The notes under the pieces: generated by a model
What the model was told of the DNA's origin: nothing
Database searches by the model: none
The model's input: the letters and a program-made list of their open reading frames with translations, nothing else
Shown here: positions 15,304-18,909 of the stretch, piece by piece
How the letters are laid out: each line of letters opens with the position of its first letter
Position numbering within the stretch: the stretch's first letter is position 1
Assembly (NCBI GenBank): GCA_937988775.1
Contig: CALKHP010000012.1
Coordinates: forward strand, 1 to 18,909
DNA length: 18,909 nucleotides
Direction of reading: 5' to 3'
Source of the DNA: an uncultured Alphaproteobacteria bacterium
Lineage (GTDB): Bacteria; Pseudomonadota; Alphaproteobacteria; Rhizobiales; Beijerinckiaceae
Position numbers and translations under genes: made by a program

Positions 15304-15690
15304 ATGGCCCACATCCTGATTGCCGAGGACGACGAACCGGTGCGCGCCATCGTGCGCCGGGCGCTCGAACTCGACGGGCACACCATCGTCGCCGAGGCCG
15401 ACGGCGCCGCCGCCCTCGAGCGGCTTTCAGCGAGCGGCGGCCGCTTCGACCTACTGCTCAGCGACATCCGCATGCCGCTGATGGACGGCATCGCGCTGTC
15501 GCTCGCCGCCGCGCGCGATTTCCCGCTGCTGCCGATCGTGCTGATGACCGGCTATGCCGACCAGCGCGAGCGCGCCCATGACCTGCTCGCGCTGATCGAG
15601 GATGTCGTCACCAAGCCGTTCAGCGTCGCCGAAATCCGCGCCGCCGTGTCGAAAGTGCTGCAACGCCGCAACGTCGCCGCCAGAGCTTGA
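15304..15690 (+). CDS. cpdR: Single-domain response regulator, CpdR-like
   Basis: A 128-residue receiver domain with no output domain. The acidic pocket is Glu8-Asp9-Asp10, the phosphorylation site Asp54 lies in LLLSDIRMPLMDG, and Thr82 and Lys104 complete the receiver set. Its start MAHILIAEDDEPVRAIVRRALELDGH is close to that of CpdR, the ClpXP adaptor regulator that controls turnover of cell-cycle proteins such as CtrA in Caulobacter and rhizobia. AGAGG at 15292-15296 is 7 nt before the ATG. The CpdR name is likely but rests on sequence likeness and the hpt neighbour. Confidence 0.85.
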   Translation: MAHILIAEDDEPVRAIVRRALELDGHTIVAEADGAAALERLSASGGRFDLLLSDIRMPLMDGIALSLAAARDFPLLPIVLMTGYADQRERAHDLLALIEDVVTKPFSVAEIRAAVSKVLQRRNVAARA

Positions 15691-15721
15691 AGGCACAGCC
15701 GCCCACTACCCTGCAAGACAG

Positions 15722-15750
15722 TTGACAGCGGCCCTTGAGGCTCCTGTAAG
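15722..15750 (+). promoter_or_regulatory. Candidate promoter for the trans-sulfuration gene
   Basis: TTGACA (15722-15727) is a perfect -35, followed after 17 bp by TGTAAG (15745-15750), a 4-of-6 match to the -10. Transcription would begin near 15757, about 70 nt before the start at 15830. Confidence 0.5.
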
Positions 15751-15829
15751 TCCTCCTCCTTTCCCCCGTAGCGCCCGCGCCCGGCCGCCAGCCCTCCGCC
15801 CGCGCCTCCCGAAATGAAGAGGCAAGATA

Positions 15830-16996
15830 ATGGCAAGTTCCAAGCAGCCCTCACGCTGGACGAAGCGCACCCTGGCGGCGCAGGCGCTCGGCCGCACCGA
15901 TGCCGCGACCGGCGCGGTCGTGCCGCCGATCCACGTCGCCACCACCTATCTGCGCGATGCCGACAACGCCTATAGCAACGGCTTCATCTATGGCCGCCCC
16001 GACAACCAGACCGTGCGCGAGGCCGAAGAGGTCATCGCCATGCTGGAGGGCGCGCCGGTGGCGATGCTGCTCGGCTCCGGCATGTCGGCGGCGATCGCGA
16101 CCTTCATGGCGCTCTCGCCCGGCGACCATATCGTCGCGCCGAAAGTAATGTATTGGGGCCTGCGCGCCTGGCTGCTCGACGATGCCGCCCATTGGGGCCT
16201 GAAGGTGAGCTTCGTCGACATGAGCGACCTCGCGGCCGTCAAGGCGGCGGTCGAACCCGGCCGCACCAAGCTGATCTGGGCCGAGACGCCGGCCAACCCG
16301 ACCTGGGCCATCGTCGATATCGCCGGCGTCGCCAAAATCGCGCATGAAGCGGGCGCAAGGCTCGGCGTCGATTCGACCTGCGCCTCGCCGATCCTCACCC
16401 GGCCGCTCGAACATGGCGCCGATATCGTCATGCATGCCGCGACCAAATATCTCAACGGCCATTCGGACGTCATCGCCGGCGCGCTTGCCACAGCCAGGCC
16501 GGATGAATTCTGGGACCGTATCCTGCGCGTGCGCAAGCAGGTCGGCACCATCCTCGGGCCATTCGAGGCGTTCTTGCTGATTCGCGGCATGCGCACGCTC
16601 GATCTGCGCGTGCGCGCGGCTTCCGCCAACGCGATGCACCTCGCCATGAACCTGCGCCAGCATCCGCTCGTCGCGCAGGTGCTCTATCCCGGTTTGCAGG
16701 ATCATCCCGGCCACGCGGTCGCCGCGCGCCAGATGGCAGGCGGCTTCGGCGGCATGCTGTCGGTGCGCGTCAAGGGCGGGGAAGCGCGCGCCGTCGCCAC
16801 CGCCGCGCATGTCGCGCTCTGGAAGCGCGCGACCTCGCTCGGCGGCGTCGAGAGCCTGATCGAGCACCGCGCCTCGATCGAGGGCGCCGGCACGCCGTGC
16901 CCGCCCGACCTGCTGCGCCTTTCGACCGGCATCGAGGACCCAGACGATCTCTATGCCGATCTCGACGCCGCGCTCAAGGCAGCTCACGCCGGCTAG
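15830..16996 (+). CDS. Cys/Met metabolism PLP-dependent trans-sulfuration enzyme
   Basis: A fold-type I PLP enzyme of 388 residues in the family that includes cystathionine gamma-synthase, cystathionine beta-lyase and the sulfhydrylases. The PLP lysine is Lys206 in MHAATKYLNGHSDVIAG; YGRPDNQT lies at 54-61, the LLGSGMSAAI block at 80-89, ETPANPTW at 152-159, and Asp181 in VDSTCASP. Which reaction it performs cannot be settled by eye, so I give no symbol. Cystathionine beta-lyase (MetC) is the common label for related proteins. AAGAGG at 15817-15822 is 7 nt before the ATG. It stands alone downstream of a good -35 element. Confidence 0.88.
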   Translation: MASSKQPSRWTKRTLAAQALGRTDAATGAVVPPIHVATTYLRDADNAYSNGFIYGRPDNQTVREAEEVIAMLEGAPVAMLLGSGMSAAIATFMALSPGDHIVAPKVMYWGLRAWLLDDAAHWGLKVSFVDMSDLAAVKAAVEPGRTKLIWAETPANPTWAIVDIAGVAKIAHEAGARLGVDSTCASPILTRPLEHGADIVMHAATKYLNGHSDVIAGALATARPDEFWDRILRVRKQVGTILGPFEAFLLIRGMRTLDLRVRAASANAMHLAMNLRQHPLVAQVLYPGLQDHPGHAVAARQMAGGFGGMLSVRVKGGEARAVATAAHVALWKRATSLGGVESLIEHRASIEGAGTPCPPDLLRLSTGIEDPDDLYADLDAALKAAHAG

Positions 16997-17021
16997 GGAT
17001 TCAGAGAAATCCTCGTTACGG

Positions 17022-17043
17022 CGGATGAGGGAAAGCCCTTCCG
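17022..17043. terminator. Possible hairpin downstream of the PLP enzyme gene
   Basis: CGGA-AGGG pairs with CCCT-TCCG around AAAG, with a 2-nt bulge (17026-17027). No U-tract follows on the plus strand. It may help end the plus-strand transcript, but the evidence is weak. Confidence 0.25.
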
Positions 17044-17106
17044 ATCGGGATGGGCGCCCCGGCCGCGACGAAGCAGCGCGCCCCTTGCGACATGAGGGCA
17101 GCGAAA

Positions 17107-17132
17107 GCGGGCGACGCCACCGCGCCGCCCGC
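17107..17132 (-). terminator. Possible clpB terminator
   Basis: Arms GCGGGCG (17107-17113) and CGCCCGC (17126-17132) are perfect inverted repeats with a 12-nt loop, starting 5 nt after the clpB stop codon on the minus strand. The following bases, TTTCGCT, are only a weak U-rich tail. Confidence 0.35.
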
Positions 17133-17137
17133 ATCCG

Positions 17138-18909
<1,772 letters not shown>

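Noticed and set aside
15851..17134. A 427-codon minus-strand reading frame
   Set aside because: It is antisense to the PLP enzyme and has shadow-frame composition and no domain motif.

Overview
The window is about 18.9 kb of GC-rich chromosomal DNA, densely packed with ordinary core genes. Gene content and order point to an alphaproteobacterium of the order Hyphomicrobiales (Rhizobiales). Supporting signs are the metX-metW pair, a chorismate mutase-hisC-tyrA cluster, ftsE-ftsX followed by ydcF- and plsC-like genes, an MJ0042 zinc-ribbon gene joined to hpt and a CpdR-like response regulator, a DUF2125 protein, and intergenic palindromes beginning TGTCATTCCCG. A Bosea- or Beijerinckiaceae-like genus is my guess and is not shown by the sequence. 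No phage, transposase, tRNA, rRNA or CRISPR array was found.

Left part (1-5570): a composite palindromic repeat lies before a DMT-family exporter gene. Reading on the minus strand, gloB (glyoxalase II) and a GNAT acetyltransferase form a tight pair. A methyltransferase gene diverges from gloB and is followed by a small secreted DUF305 protein. The minus-strand metX-metW pair comes next, for O-acylhomoserine formation in methionine synthesis.

Centre (5570-8870): a 139-bp divergent region separates metX from a plus-strand aromatic cluster: chorismate mutase with an unusual C-terminal extension, hisC, and a TyrA-type dehydrogenase. Together these carry chorismate through prephenate towards tyrosine and phenylalanine. 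The gap after tyrA holds a second, inverted copy of the palindromic repeat plus two smaller hairpins.

Right part (8870-18909): a minus-strand DUF2125 membrane-anchored protein and a plus-strand ChaC-like glutathione-degrading enzyme come first. The minus-strand envelope and division cluster ftsE-ftsX-ydcF-plsC follows. From the ftsE upstream region the plus-strand set MJ0042 protein-hpt-cpdR diverges, and this shared region contains a perfect TTAA-N7-TTAA motif, the CtrA full-site consensus. A trans-sulfuration family PLP enzyme follows, and the window ends inside clpB on the minus strand.

I did not find a clearly new biological system. The observations most worth a second look are the CtrA-like box between ftsEX and the cpdR group, the two inverted copies of a composite palindromic repeat, and the chorismate mutase extension.
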